Shown in pieces: positions 16,319 to 25,878 of a stretch of DNA of 39,143 nt. The stretch comes from Desulfobacterales bacterium. GTDB taxonomy: Bacteria; Desulfobacterota; Desulfobacteria; Desulfobacterales; UBA11574. The translations under genes were made by a program, and so were the position numbers. Under the pieces are notes generated by a model. That model searched no databases, had not been told where the DNA came from, and was given only the letters and a program-made list of their open reading frames with translations. The DNA lies in assembly GCA_030145345.1 (NCBI GenBank), contig JAQYVT010000019.1, positions 1 to 39,143 of the forward strand. The letters are read 5' to 3'. The number at the start of each line of letters is the position of its first letter. Within the stretch, counting starts at the first letter, position 1.

Positions 16319-17224
16319 TTAAATGGCAAGTGATTTTGACTGAATGGAAGGCAATTCGTTTAGATCATTGATTATAAGGGTTTCCCATGATTCTTTTTGG
16401 GCAAAGAATTTTTTAAGAAAAGCATGGTTGAAGCCATGGCCGGATTTGCTGGCGACCACATGACCTAAAATAGGCATACCCAGAAGTGAAAAATCACCGA
16501 TGCAATCGAGGATTTTATGTCTCACAAACTCATCCTTATATCGCAAGCCCTCATCATTGAGAACATCCTCATTGTCAATGGCGATCACATTGTCCAGGGA
16601 AACGCCACGGGCCAGACCGTAACGTTTTAGATATTCGTATTCATGCACAAAACCAAAAGTTCTGGCCCGACTTATTTCATGTTCAAAAACATGATCCGAC
16701 ATGTCCACAGAATAGGACTGCTTTTTTATTAAACGGTGATCATATTCGATGGTATAGGTTATCTTATAACTCGGATGTGGATATATGCCGACCATTTTTC
16801 CGTCTTTTTTAATCTCGATGGGCTCTTTGACCACAAAAAAACATTTTGGCGCGTCTTGATCCTCTACCCCGGCTGATTTTATCAATGAAGTAAAAGGACC
16901 GGCGCTGCCGTCCATTATCGGCATCTCATAGGCATCGATCTCCACCAGGGCATTGTCGATGGAAAGGCCGGCAAAACTGGCCATAAGATGCTCTATTGTT
17001 GAAACAATAAAACCCTCATACCCGATAACAGTTGCCAGGCTTGTATCCACAACCATATTAAAATGTGCGGATATGCCCGGACAATCCAGAAGGTCTGTTC
17101 GGATGAATTTAATACCATGATTGCACGGTGCCGGCTTAATGGTCACGTTCACTTTCTTGCCCGAATGGACACCGACACCCGAGCAGTTCACCGGCGCTGC
17201 AATGGTTCTTTGTTTAAAATACAT
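16319..17224 (-). CDS. lpxC: UDP-3-O-acyl-N-acetylglucosamine deacetylase
   Basis: A 301-residue zinc amidase catalysing the committed step of lipid A synthesis in the cytoplasm. Family landmarks are YFKQRTIAAPVNCSGVGVHSG at the N-terminus, TIEHLMASFAG (first Zn histidine), FVRHKILDCIGDFSLLG (Zn His and Asp) and the C-terminal catalytic HVVASKSGHGFNH. Length is normal. It heads the minus run with DUF4390, ntrY and ntrX, separated by 211 bases. Its presence shows a Gram-negative, lipid A-making envelope. Confidence 0.97.
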   Translation of the reverse strand: MYFKQRTIAAPVNCSGVGVHSGKKVNVTIKPAPCNHGIKFIRTDLLDCPGISAHFNMVVDTSLATVIGYEGFIVSTIEHLMASFAGLSIDNALVEIDAYEMPIMDGSAGPFTSLIKSAGVEDQDAPKCFFVVKEPIEIKKDGKMVGIYPHPSYKITYTIEYDHRLIKKQSYSVDMSDHVFEHEISRARTFGFVHEYEYLKRYGLARGVSLDNVIAIDNEDVLNDEGLRYKDEFVRHKILDCIGDFSLLGMPILGHVVASKSGHGFNHAFLKKFFAQKESWETLIINDLNELPSIQSKSLAI

Positions 17225-17404
17225 GGAAAATAGGCTTTATACACTCAAAGATTTATTTGAATCGAGACGTTTATTTTGCTAAGATCTTGGAAAATAAATA
17301 CTAAATAACAAAAATCAAGGTAAAACTTTAAAATTAACCCTAATATAGATTATTCTTTTTTTACAAGAATAATTTTAATGTTACTAAAACTTCACAATTT
17401 TGCA

Positions 17405-17447
17405 AAAGATCTCTTTTACTCGCTCCACGAGGATTTTTGGAATTTAA
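17405..17447 (+). repeat. Possible remnant of the 196-bp element
   Basis: The stretch TTTTACTCGCTCCACGAGG followed by ATTTTTGGAATT resembles the left half of copy C (TTTTGCTCGCTCCGCAAGC, then AATTTTGGGATT). Only about 40 bp match and no right half is seen, so this is a weak call. Confidence 0.25.
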
Positions 17448-17460
17448 AAAAGGAGGAATC

Positions 17461-18993
17461 GTGCTTGCAAAGGTTTTAAGTAGCGCTGTTATTGGAATTG
17501 ATGCGTTTCTGGTGGAAGTGGAAGTTGATATTACTTCAGGCCTCCCCACATTTACGACGGTGGGGCTCCCGGAGGCTTCTGTAAAAGAAAGCAAAGAACG
17601 GGTCAAGTCTGCCATTAATAATTCGGGCTATACCTTCCCTGATGACAGAATCACGGTTAATCTCGCTCCGGCTCATATTAAAAAGGAAGGAACCGGTTTC
17701 GATCTGCCCATCGCTTTAGGGATACTCACAGCAACCCGGATCATACCTCAGGAGATCATATCCAAATACCTTGTCCTGGGTGAACTTTCTCTGGACGGTC
17801 GCATTAAACCGGTCAAAGGTTCTCTTCCCATGGCGTTGGCCGCCAAAAGTGCCCGTTACACCGGAATAATCGTCCCTTATGACAACGGTCGCGAGGCGTC
17901 GGTTGTGGACAAAATTACCGTTCTGCCGGTTAAAACACTGTCACAAATTGTCAGCTTTTTTCGCGGATTCTCTCAAATAAAACCCGAAAAAATAGACGTT
18001 TCATCCATATTTAAAAATAAAAAAAGCTTTGATTTAGATTTTTCCGAAGTCAAGGGCCAAGAGCACGCAAAACGATCCTTAGAAGTGGCAGCAGCAGGCG
18101 GACATAATCTCATTATGATCGGCCCCCCCGGCTCAGGAAAGACCATGCTGGCAAAACGTCTCCCGACCATCCTTCCGCCGATGACATTCGAAGAAGCCAT
18201 TGAGACCACTAAAATATTCAGTGTCATCGGAATGCTTCCCAAAGACGAGGCGTTGATTACCAAACGGCCTTTTAGGTCCCCGCATCACACCATATCAGAT
18301 GCCGGTTTAATCGGCGGCGGTCACATTCCAAGACCCGGCGAAGTCAGTCTGGCCCATAACGGCGTTCTGTTTTTAGATGAACTTTCTGAATTTAAGAAGC
18401 ATGTGCTCGAAGTTCTCCGACAGCCTTTGGAGGATCTTATGGTCACCATTTCCCGGGCTGCTTTGAGCCTAACGTATCCTTCGAGTTTTATGCTGGTGGC
18501 CGCAATGAATCCATGCCCCTGCGGGTACTTTTCCGACCCCAAGCATGAGTGCCGGTGCACGTATCCGCAAATTTACCGATATCGATCCAAGATATCCGGT
18601 CCTTTGATGGATCGGATCGACATCCACGTTGAAGTTCCGGCGGTTGCCTATAAAGACCTGATCGGAGAGCCCAATGCGGAATCATCGGAAGACATCAAGA
18701 ACCGAGTTACCGCTGCACGAGAGCGCCAGTTCCAACGATTTAAAAGAACGAAAATCTACTGCAACGCCCAGATGATCACCCGGCATATTAAAAAACACTG
18801 CAAAATTGACAATGCCTCTGCGGACCTTCTTGAAACCGCCATCGACAAGTTCGGCCTTTCGGCAAGAGCCTACAACCGAATCCTTAAAATTGCCCGCACC
18901 ATTGCGGACCTCGACGACGCACCCGATGTAAAGGTCGACCACATTTCCGAAGCGGTTCAATACCGGAGCCTCGATCGGGGGAAGCGCCTCTAA
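17461..18993 (+). CDS. comM: YifB/ComM family Mg-chelatase-like AAA+ ATPase
   Basis: A 510-residue protein. Residues about 20-170 are the N-terminal S5-fold/ChlI domain (VDITSGLPTFTTVGLPEASVKESKERV). Residues about 195-400 are an AAA+ core with Walker A GPPGSGKTM, Walker B NGVLFLDELSEF and sensor MVAAMNPCPCGYF, followed by the Mg_chelatase C-terminal domain (HISEAVQYRSLDR). ComM is a helicase for branch migration during natural transformation and recombination. The GTG at 17461 is chosen as start because AAAGGAGG ends six bases upstream. An in-frame ATG at 17437 has no ribosome-binding site. It is divergent from lpxC. Confidence 0.93.
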   Translation: MLAKVLSSAVIGIDAFLVEVEVDITSGLPTFTTVGLPEASVKESKERVKSAINNSGYTFPDDRITVNLAPAHIKKEGTGFDLPIALGILTATRIIPQEIISKYLVLGELSLDGRIKPVKGSLPMALAAKSARYTGIIVPYDNGREASVVDKITVLPVKTLSQIVSFFRGFSQIKPEKIDVSSIFKNKKSFDLDFSEVKGQEHAKRSLEVAAAGGHNLIMIGPPGSGKTMLAKRLPTILPPMTFEEAIETTKIFSVIGMLPKDEALITKRPFRSPHHTISDAGLIGGGHIPRPGEVSLAHNGVLFLDELSEFKKHVLEVLRQPLEDLMVTISRAALSLTYPSSFMLVAAMNPCPCGYFSDPKHECRCTYPQIYRYRSKISGPLMDRIDIHVEVPAVAYKDLIGEPNAESSEDIKNRVTAARERQFQRFKRTKIYCNAQMITRHIKKHCKIDNASADLLETAIDKFGLSARAYNRILKIARTIADLDDAPDVKVDHISEAVQYRSLDRGKRL

Positions 18994-19270
18994 CCCGAAT
19001 TTTTCATGAAGAACATCAAACAGAAGGTCAAAATAAAAAGATATCGATAAATTCTATTTAAACGGATTTTAGCATTCATCTCGATGATGGGGCGATCATC
19101 TTTCAAGGGTGCTTAAGTTTAAAAATTCGGAAGGCGATACCCGGATAGATAGCGGTCCCAAAGGAGAAATTTTATAGGAACAATCGGAATTTACAAGACA
19201 TATTGATCTGTTGGTGCACAATATATAGATAACTTATCTTAATAAAATACAATATATTCTAATTCGACAG

Positions 19271-19327
19271 AATTATATATAAATTATATATAATTTGCTT
19301 GACATTAACAAATTACAAGCTTATGAT
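19271..19327 (+). promoter_or_regulatory. Near-consensus sigma70 promoter with tandem 11-bp AT repeats
   Basis: A consensus -35 TTGACA (19299-19304) and -10 TATGAT (19322-19327) are spaced by exactly 17 nt. Just upstream, AATTATATATA occurs twice in tandem (19271-19281 and 19282-19292), one helical turn apart. A further 13-bp palindrome AGATAA-C-TTATCT is at 19227-19239. The repeats may be an UP element or the operator of the downstream regulator. The rest of the 18994-19270 gap is AT-rich and shows no gene. Confidence 0.75.
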
Positions 19328-19376
19328 TTTGTTAATAATTATTCTGATAAACAATGTTCCTGTGAAATTCAGCCAA

Positions 19377-19574
19377 ATGAGCAAAAACACCTTAAAAAAA
19401 ATTAGAGAATCTCTTATGATGAGCAAGGCCGAACTTGCCAGAAAAGCCAACATATCCCCCATTACCATTACACGGATTGAAAATGGAATGCCTTGCCGAA
19501 TGGAAACACAGCGAAAGATTATTTTGGCATTGGGATATAAAATTTCTGATAAAAACAAGGTGTTCGGCGACTAG
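19377..19574 (+). CDS. Small XRE-family helix-turn-helix regulator
   Basis: A 65-residue DNA-binding protein. Residues about 4-58 form a single HTH_3/XRE domain (LKKIRESLMMSKAELARKANISPITITRIENGM), with the typical recognition helix at SPITITRIENG. The ATG at 19377 is chosen because a strong promoter ends at 19327, leaving a leader of about 43 nt. The longer ORF reaching 19299 would start inside the promoter. No clear ribosome-binding site is visible. Tandem AT repeats beside its promoter suggest self-regulation. There is no antitoxin-toxin partner in the sequence directly downstream; a bidirectional terminator follows. Confidence 0.8.
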   Translation: MSKNTLKKIRESLMMSKAELARKANISPITITRIENGMPCRMETQRKIILALGYKISDKNKVFGD

Positions 19575-19655
19575 AAATACGCCATGAACATTCCCTCGAT
19601 TCCCTGCTGTACCTAATTGATTTTATAAACGATCCACTGCAAGTCATCAAGTTGT

Positions 19656-19690
19656 AAAGGCAGAGTCAAACGACCCTGCCTTTATTTTAC
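19656..19690 (+). terminator. Rho-independent terminator after the XRE gene
   Basis: An 8-bp stem (AAAGGCAG with CTGCCTTT) closes a 12-nt loop and is followed by ATTTTA. It lies between the convergent XRE and LysM genes and could serve both directions. Confidence 0.55.
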
Positions 19691-19762
19691 CTGCCCATTA
19701 AACTGAAGATGGTTTCACCGATGTATACCGAAACTATTTTCCCGCGAAGCATCGATTCGCTT

Positions 19763-20407
19763 TCAAGGACTCACCCAAAGTTTTTGCCCAGGATGAATGA
19801 CGGCGCCGTCGGCCAGTTTGTTAAGACGGCGCATTTTTTCCACCGTCAAACCATACTGACGACCGATTTTATACAATGTTTCTCCGGGTTTAACTGTGTG
19901 AAAGCGTTTTTTAGCGGTTTTCTTGGATACGGTGGTGGTTGAGGATTTCGTCTTCCGAGCGCTGGATTTGCCCATCTGTTTTTGCATGCTGTCTATGTTT
20001 TTCGCAATATGATCCATTCTTAACATCAGAGATGCTTCAGAACGATCGAAACGCTCTTTGAATTGTTCAAAAGTTTGGGCCTGCTCCCAGATTTGCGCAA
20101 CTCTGTCATCGATCGCTTCAAATTTGGCGATGCTTTCTTCAAGCTTTGTCATCCGGTTCTCTAAAGCCAGGATTCTGTCGTCTACTGCGGTGCTCCGGCT
20201 TCTGGTAAACAGCAGGGTCAAGAGAAGGGCCAGAATCAAAAATCCTATCGCGAATCTGGACAGCGGGATTCCATCGAATTTTTTAAATAGATTAGATCCG
20301 AATTTTCCCGTCTCTTTCTTTTTCCAGAGTGAATATTCTTCGTTATACGGGTCGTTTTCCGAGTCTGCATTAAATTTGCCCCCGATGTCGGAGTCTCCAG
20401 GTCCCAT
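19763..20407 (-). CDS. LysM domain membrane-anchored protein
   Basis: A 214-residue protein. Residues about 50-68 form a single transmembrane segment (SRFAIGFLILALLLTLLFT), preceded by a 50-residue charged cytoplasmic part. Residues 73-140 form a coiled coil (ALENRMTKLEESIAKFE, later RMDHIAKNIDSMQKQM). A basic Ser/Thr/Lys-rich linker follows, then a single LysM domain at about 168-213 (FHTVKPGETLYKIGRQYGL...HPGQKLWV), which binds peptidoglycan glycan chains. The topology suggests an inner-membrane anchor tethered to the wall. Divergent from the haem-sensor kinase; specific role unknown. Confidence 0.88.
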   Translation of the reverse strand: MGPGDSDIGGKFNADSENDPYNEEYSLWKKKETGKFGSNLFKKFDGIPLSRFAIGFLILALLLTLLFTRSRSTAVDDRILALENRMTKLEESIAKFEAIDDRVAQIWEQAQTFEQFKERFDRSEASLMLRMDHIAKNIDSMQKQMGKSSARKTKSSTTTVSKKTAKKRFHTVKPGETLYKIGRQYGLTVEKMRRLNKLADGAVIHPGQKLWVSP

Positions 20408-20559
20408 GACTAACCCCCTAAATTAATGTTTACGCCCTCTTCGGCTGCTTAAATAATAAAACCTAACAAAATTTTTCGCAAGATTAAAGAAAAAACACCC
20501 CAATTAATGGCAAAGGATCCTTTAAAAAGAGGGTTTAATCTGAAAGTCATGACCAGTTG

Positions 20560-20588
20560 TTGAAAAAATTATACTGTAATGATAATAA
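20560..20588 (+). promoter_or_regulatory. Possible promoter of the sensor-kinase operon
   Basis: TTGAAA (20560-20565) and TAATAA (20583-20588) are spaced by 17 nt in the 293-base intergenic region between the divergent LysM and kinase genes. The leader to ATG 20702 would be about 107 nt. No obvious operator is seen. Confidence 0.3.
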
Positions 20589-20701
20589 ATATCTTGATGA
20601 TCCGAACCCAATATAATTTCAAAGGGCCGGAAGCACCGCTTGCAGTTAAACGTATAACTCGCATCGACCGAAACAGAACAGGGGTTAACAAACACTAAAC
20701 C

Positions 20702-22978
20702 ATGTTCAAAATGTTTAAACATCTTCGTATTAACCTGGTCTCAAAACTCATCCTTTCCGTGGGTCTGACGTTACTCCTAAGCATATCTACATGGGCCTAC
20801 TTCAATATTAATTATCAGACGAAAAAGGTCATGAAAGATATTATGGAGGGAACCGACCGATTGAGCAATACCATTATCCTCGGTGCCCATTATGCGATGA
20901 TGATCAACTCAAGGGATGATATTAACCATATCATAAACAACATCAGCAAACAGAAAGAGATCGATACCATTCGTATCTACAATAAAAAAGGACAGATAAA
21001 ATTTTCAAACCGGCCTTCGGAACTCGAAGTGACCACCAACATAAAAGCAGAGGCCTGTGATGTATGCCACCGGTCGGATCCCCCTCTGTCTGAGCTCCGC
21101 CTGTTGCAGAAGACACGAATATTTCATTCTTCACAAGGTCACCGCCTCCTGGGTATTATCAGCCCGATCCGCAACAATACCGGCTGTTCGTCGGATTCCT
21201 GCCATGTACATCCTGAGGGGAAGAAGATACTGGGAGCCCTCGATGTTGTGGTCTCCCTAAAAGAAACCGATGAAGAAATATCTTTTTTTGAAAACGGTAT
21301 CATCGTTCTGGCTGTTTTTGCTTTCCTGGTAACATCCGCCATTATTTTCATTTTTGTATTAAAATTTGTAAATCAGCCCATTAAAAAGCTGATCAGCACA
21401 ACCGATCTTATTGCCAAAGGCGAGTATTCAAACGATATCGGCATTGATCAGAACGATGAAATGGGCCAACTGTTTACGGCCATAAACAAGATGGGCACAC
21501 GAATTGTTGAAAAGCAGGCTGCACTTAAAAAACAGCGGGACGAATACCAGAACCTGTTCGAGCTTGTACCCTGTCTGATTACGATTCAGGACAAAGACTA
21601 TAAGCTGATCAGTTACAATAAAGAGTTTGCGGAAACTTTCAATCCCACGCCGAATAATTTTTGCTATCGTGTTTATAAGCAGCGCGATGAAAAATGTAAG
21701 ATCTGTCCGGTTGAAAAAACTTTTAAAGACGGCCAGGCCCATTACGGCGAAGAAACCGGCTTGAGTAAAGACGGGACGAGAACGTATTGGGTTGCCAGAA
21801 CGTCTCCAATTTTGGACGCACAGGGCAAAATCGTTGCTGTCATGGAAGTTTGCCTCGACATAACCCGAATGAAGCAACTTGAAGAGCGGCTTGAAAAATC
21901 AGAGAAAAAATATTACGCCATTTTCAACAACATCCCCAACGCCGTCTTTGTGTTGGACGTGAGTACCCTTAAAATACTCGACTGCAATAAAAGTGTTACC
22001 GATGTTTACGGATATGAAAAGGATGAGATCACCCAAAGATCCTTTCTGGATTTATTCCTCGATGAGGAAAGAGACCATTATGCTTTCAAAATAATGACAT
22101 CTGCTTACGTAAACCAAGCGAAACATGTCAATAAAGACGGCAAAACACTTTTTGTGGCGATTCGGATTTCGCCGTCGGAGTATCTGGGACAAAAAGTGCT
22201 GCTTGTTACCACCAGCGACATTACCAAGCGGCTTGACGCCGAACATCAACTCATTCATGCCGGCAAAATGGCAACCCTGGGAGAAATGGCCACCGGCATT
22301 GCCCATGAATTGAATCAACCGCTCTCGGTCATTAAAACCGCAAGTAATTTCTTTATAAAAAAATTGGATCAAGACCATTCCATCGACAATGATCTTCTTT
22401 ACAACATGCTTGAGATGATCGACCACAATGTTGACCGTTCGGCCAAAATTATCAATCATATGAGACAATTTGCCCGAAAATCGGATGTGGTTCTGGGTAA
22501 GGTTCAGGTCAACGAAGTGCTGGGAAGAGCTTTTGAAATTTTCAGCCAGCAACTCAAAGCCAGGGGAATCGACGTGGTCTGGGATATTGATAAACGACTG
22601 CCCGAGATAATGGCAGATCCCAGCCGGTTGGAACAGGTTTTTATAAACCTTATTTTAAATGCCAAGGACGCCATCGAGGAAAAGCGGGCATCTGCCGAGC
22701 CGCCCTTGGGCACCAAAAAGATCACGCTTAAAACAAAACTCGTGGGAGAAACGGTCGTTGTCGAGATCACCGATACAGGGGCAGGGCTTCCTGAAGATAT
22801 ATCAGACAAGATATTTGAGCCGTTCTTCACCACTAAAGAAGTCGGCAAAGGGACCGGCCTCGGCCTTTCGATCAGTTATGGTATAATCAGAGATTGCGGC
22901 GGAGACATAAAAGTGGCGACCAATGAAGAAGGAGAAACCTGTTTTAGTATAACTTTCCCTGTAGAGGATGTTGAATGA
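20702..22978 (+). CDS. Periplasmic haem-c-type sensor histidine kinase with two PAS domains
   Basis: A 758-residue kinase. Transmembrane segments at about 13-33 and 199-221 enclose a periplasmic domain with a c-type haem site CDVCH (119-123) and a second CX4CH motif at 162-168 ([10 protein letters not shown]). Then come HAMP, two PAS domains (the first carrying [16 protein letters not shown]), HisKA with acceptor His 535 ([16 protein letters not shown]), and HATPase ([20 protein letters not shown]). It probably senses redox state or a haem ligand outside the inner membrane. Two ATGs are possible (20702, 20711). Its stop overlaps the next gene by four bases. Covalent haem attachment is inferred from the motif. 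Confidence 0.9.
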   Translation: MFKMFKHLRINLVSKLILSVGLTLLLSISTWAYFNINYQTKKVMKDIMEGTDRLSNTIILGAHYAMMINSRDDINHIINNISKQKEIDTIRIYNKKGQIKFSNRPSELEVTTNIKAEACDVCHRSDPPLSELRLLQKTRIFHSSQGHRLLGIISPIRNNTGCSSDSCHVHPEGKKILGALDVVVSLKETDEEISFFENGIIVLAVFAFLVTSAIIFIFVLKFVNQPIKKLISTTDLIAKGEYSNDIGIDQNDEMGQLFTAINKMGTRIVEKQAALKKQRDEYQNLFELVPCLITIQDKDYKLISYNKEFAETFNPTPNNFCYRVYKQRDEKCKICPVEKTFKDGQAHYGEETGLSKDGTRTYWVARTSPILDAQGKIVAVMEVCLDITRMKQLEERLEKSEKKYYAIFNNIPNAVFVLDVSTLKILDCNKSVTDVYGYEKDEITQRSFLDLFLDEERDHYAFKIMTSAYVNQAKHVNKDGKTLFVAIRISPSEYLGQKVLLVTTSDITKRLDAEHQLIHAGKMATLGEMATGIAHELNQPLSVIKTASNFFIKKLDQDHSIDNDLLYNMLEMIDHNVDRSAKIINHMRQFARKSDVVLGKVQVNEVLGRAFEIFSQQLKARGIDVVWDIDKRLPEIMADPSRLEQVFINLILNAKDAIEEKRASAEPPLGTKKITLKTKLVGETVVVEITDTGAGLPEDISDKIFEPFFTTKEVGKGTGLGLSISYGIIRDCGGDIKVATNEEGETCFSITFPVEDVE

Positions 22979-24453
22979 TGGAAAAAACAATTTTACTGGT
23001 GGATGATGAACCGGATATCCGCGAGGTTCTGAATATATCTTTGTCTGATATCGGCTATAAGGTTCTTACCGCCGAAAATGGGGCGGATGCCCTAAACATC
23101 TTCAAAAATACCGACATCCCGGTGGTCATTACCGATATTAAAATGCCCGGCATTGACGGTATCGAGCTTCTTCGAAAAATTAAACACGAAAATCCAGAAA
23201 CAGAGGTCATCATGCTCACCGGCCATGGGGATTTAGATCTGGCCATAAAAAGTTTAAAATTTGAAGCCACCGATTTTATCACAAAGCCAATCAACGATGA
23301 CGCCTTGGAATTGGCCCTGATAAGAGCCTTTGAAAAAATTGCAATGAGAAAAAAACTCAGGGAATACCACCGAAACAGGGCCATGAATGATATTCTCATC
23401 AATGAGCTGATTCAGGAAGACATTATGATAATTGGATCCGACTATCGGGTTCTGGATATCAATGAAACCCTGCTGAACAAATTGGGGCTGGAGAAAGAGG
23501 AGGCCATCGGTCGGTACTGTTATGAAATTACGCACAGGCAAAAATCAGCATGTTCCGGTGAGAATCATCAATGCCCCCTCGTGCGAACGCTCAAGACACA
23601 TAAATCTTCCAAGGAAACCCATGTCCATAAAGACAAGAACAATAAAAATATCTATTATTCAATCTCTGCATATCCTCTGTTTGAAAACGGCCAAGTGATC
23701 GGCGCCATTGAGCTGTCCCGGGATATTACGGCCGATATCAATGCTCGGCAGGCAATGATGAAACAGGACAAACTGGCATCCATCGGCCGGTTGTCCGCCG
23801 GTGTGGCCCATGAAATCAATAACCCTTTAACCACAATTCTAACCAGCACCATGTTGATCCAGGAGGATATCGCCCCGGATGACCCCATTCAAGAGGAATT
23901 GGAAACCATCGCCAATGAAACCCTTCGCTGTCGCAAGATCGTTACCAGTCTTCTAGATTTTGCCCGCCAGACAAAACCCGCCAAAACGCATTACAATATC
24001 AACAAAATTGTGGGTGAATGTATCGAGTTAACTCGAAAACAGGCGACATTCCATGATTTAACCATCGTATCGAACCTTTCCGATGACATGCCGACGGTGC
24101 TGATGGATAAAGATCAGGTACAACAGGCGGTTATCAATCTCATACTCAACGCCACAGACGCAACGGATTCTGGAGGAACCATCACGGTTTCAACTCAATT
24201 TATTCCACAGGATAAGGTTGTTGAAATTGCCATAAGCGACACCGGCAAAGGGATTTCCGGAGAGAATACAGATAAAATTTTTGAACCTTTTTTTACCACC
24301 AAGGACAGCGGAACCGGGCTTGGATTGGCCATTACCCATGGCATCATCGGTCAACACGGCGGGACGATCGATGTCAAAAGCAACCAAAGTCAGGGAACAA
24401 CTTTCACCATCAGACTTCCCCAAAACCGAGGAAAACAAGATGGCAATCCATGA
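22975..24453 (+). CDS. Receiver-PAS-histidine kinase hybrid
   Basis: A 492-residue protein. Residues 1-120 are a receiver (LLVDDEPD, phospho-acceptor Asp in VVITDIKMPG). Residues about 135-255 are a PAS domain with conserved cysteines in YCYEITHRQKSACSGENHQC. HisKA follows with the acceptor His at 279 (AHEINNPLTTI), then HATPase (DTGKGISG, GTGLGLAITHG). It is soluble, with an N-terminal receiver feeding a C-terminal kinase. It sits between a haem-type kinase (4-base overlap) and a sigma54 activator (14-base overlap), so a phosphorelay running kinase to hybrid to activator is plausible. The Cys-containing PAS may bind a metal or cofactor. Confidence 0.9.
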   Translation: MMEKTILLVDDEPDIREVLNISLSDIGYKVLTAENGADALNIFKNTDIPVVITDIKMPGIDGIELLRKIKHENPETEVIMLTGHGDLDLAIKSLKFEATDFITKPINDDALELALIRAFEKIAMRKKLREYHRNRAMNDILINELIQEDIMIIGSDYRVLDINETLLNKLGLEKEEAIGRYCYEITHRQKSACSGENHQCPLVRTLKTHKSSKETHVHKDKNNKNIYYSISAYPLFENGQVIGAIELSRDITADINARQAMMKQDKLASIGRLSAGVAHEINNPLTTILTSTMLIQEDIAPDDPIQEELETIANETLRCRKIVTSLLDFARQTKPAKTHYNINKIVGECIELTRKQATFHDLTIVSNLSDDMPTVLMDKDQVQQAVINLILNATDATDSGGTITVSTQFIPQDKVVEIAISDTGKGISGENTDKIFEPFFTTKDSGTGLGLAITHGIIGQHGGTIDVKSNQSQGTTFTIRLPQNRGKQDGNP

Positions 24454-25867
24454 TCCCCGTATCCTCATTGTCGATGATGAACCGGCCATCTGTAGGAATT
24501 GCGTAATAATACTGACGAAGATGGACTATGAAGTCAAGTACGCCCTCAATGGTTATGATGCGCTGAAAATGTTGGAAGCGGAACCGTTCGATGTGGTGGT
24601 CACCGATCTGAAAATGAGCAACCTGGGGGGCATGGAGGTCTTGCGGCGTCTAAAAGAGACCCACCCGGAAACCATGGTCATTGTAATTACAGGATATGCC
24701 AGTGTTTCCTCGGCGGTCGAAGTAATGAAGATGGGCGCGTTTGACTATCTCCCAAAACCGTTTACCCCCCACGAACTGCGTTCGGTTGTCCATCAGTCTC
24801 TTGTGGAAAGAGAAATGTTGCTTCAAAACCAGCGGCTTATGCAGAAAAAAGTTCGGTTGAAATCATTTTCTCATCAGCTCATTGGAGACAGTCCTAAAAT
24901 AAAAAAGGTGGTCTCCATGGTACAAAAGGTTGCCCCCACCGATTCGACGGTCCTTGTCTACGGAGAAAGCGGAACCGGAAAAGAATTGATTTCAAGGGCG
25001 GTCCATGCCAACAGTACCAGAAAAGACAAGGTGTTTTTTGCGGTAGATTGCGGAACGTTATCGGACAACCTTCTGGAAAGCGAGTTGTTTGGTCACGCCA
25101 AAGGCGCTTTTACAGGGGCGCATACCCTTAAAGAGGGTATATTCAAGCTGGCGGATGGCGGGACCGTATTCCTGGATGAAATCAGCAACATCAGTATCAA
25201 CGTTCAAAGCAAACTGCTTCGGTTTTTAGAAAACCGCGAATTTTTACCGTTGGGAAGCACGGTTAATCAAAAAGTGGATGTTCGTTTGATTTTTGCCACC
25301 AATAAGGACCTCAAAGACATGGTGGCCCAAGGTTTCTTCAGAGAAGACTTCTATTATCGAATTTTTGTATATCCGATTATGGTTCCCCCGCTCAGGGAGA
25401 GGAAAACGGATATTTTGCCCATATCCTACCATTTCTTAAAACAGTTCAACCAAAGCTTTGGCAAAAGGATTTCCGGATTCGAGGATACGGCTGTCACGCG
25501 ATTAACGGAATATGATTGGCCGGGGAACGTCAGACAATTGAGAAATGTCATCGAAAGGGCCGTCATACTGTGCGAGGGGGATCAAATTACGCTCAAAGAA
25601 CTTCCGCTAGTCGGGGACGTCGCGGATATCGAACAGCTCATCGACCATATTCCTTCAACCAACGATGAACTTAAAAGAATCAAAAAAGAGATCCGGCGGC
25701 GAGCGGTTGCCAAAGTTGAAAAGAATTTTGTCATGAATGCGTTGATGAAAAACAATTGGAACGTCACCCGTGCAGCAGAAAAAGTTGGGCTGCAAAGAAC
25801 CAACTTTCAATCGTTAATCAAAAAACACCATATAAAAATTCCCCGACACCCCCGGTCAGATTCGTGA
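24440..25867 (+). CDS. Sigma54-dependent response regulator (NtrC family)
   Basis: A 475-residue activator. Residues 1-120 are a receiver (LIVDDEPA; Asp in VVVTDLKMSNLG). Residues about 145-375 are an AAA+ domain with Walker A GESGTGKE (about 175), intact sigma54-contact loop GAFTGA (about 222), Walker B VFLDEISN and arginine finger region FREDFYYRIFVYP. A Fis-type HTH closes it at about 435-470 (NWNVTRAAEKVGLQRTNFQSLIKK). ATG 24440 is used because it gives a normal receiver N-terminus and a short overlap with the previous gene; the longer ORF from 24281 is out of family. A sigma54 promoter with paired upstream palindromes follows 500 bases downstream, a likely target. Confidence 0.93.
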   Translation: MAIHDPRILIVDDEPAICRNCVIILTKMDYEVKYALNGYDALKMLEAEPFDVVVTDLKMSNLGGMEVLRRLKETHPETMVIVITGYASVSSAVEVMKMGAFDYLPKPFTPHELRSVVHQSLVEREMLLQNQRLMQKKVRLKSFSHQLIGDSPKIKKVVSMVQKVAPTDSTVLVYGESGTGKELISRAVHANSTRKDKVFFAVDCGTLSDNLLESELFGHAKGAFTGAHTLKEGIFKLADGGTVFLDEISNISINVQSKLLRFLENREFLPLGSTVNQKVDVRLIFATNKDLKDMVAQGFFREDFYYRIFVYPIMVPPLRERKTDILPISYHFLKQFNQSFGKRISGFEDTAVTRLTEYDWPGNVRQLRNVIERAVILCEGDQITLKELPLVGDVADIEQLIDHIPSTNDELKRIKKEIRRRAVAKVEKNFVMNALMKNNWNVTRAAEKVGLQRTNFQSLIKKHHIKIPRHPRSDS

Positions 25868-25878
25868 ACCATCGAATA

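Noticed and set aside
19377-19574. Toxin-antitoxin pair at the XRE gene
   Set aside because: No partner ORF lies directly up- or downstream; a terminator follows the gene and the next gene is a LysM protein on the other strand.
24281-24439. Upstream extension of the sigma54 activator ORF
   Set aside because: Out-of-frame reading of the kinase HATPase domain; the receiver domain starts properly at 24440.
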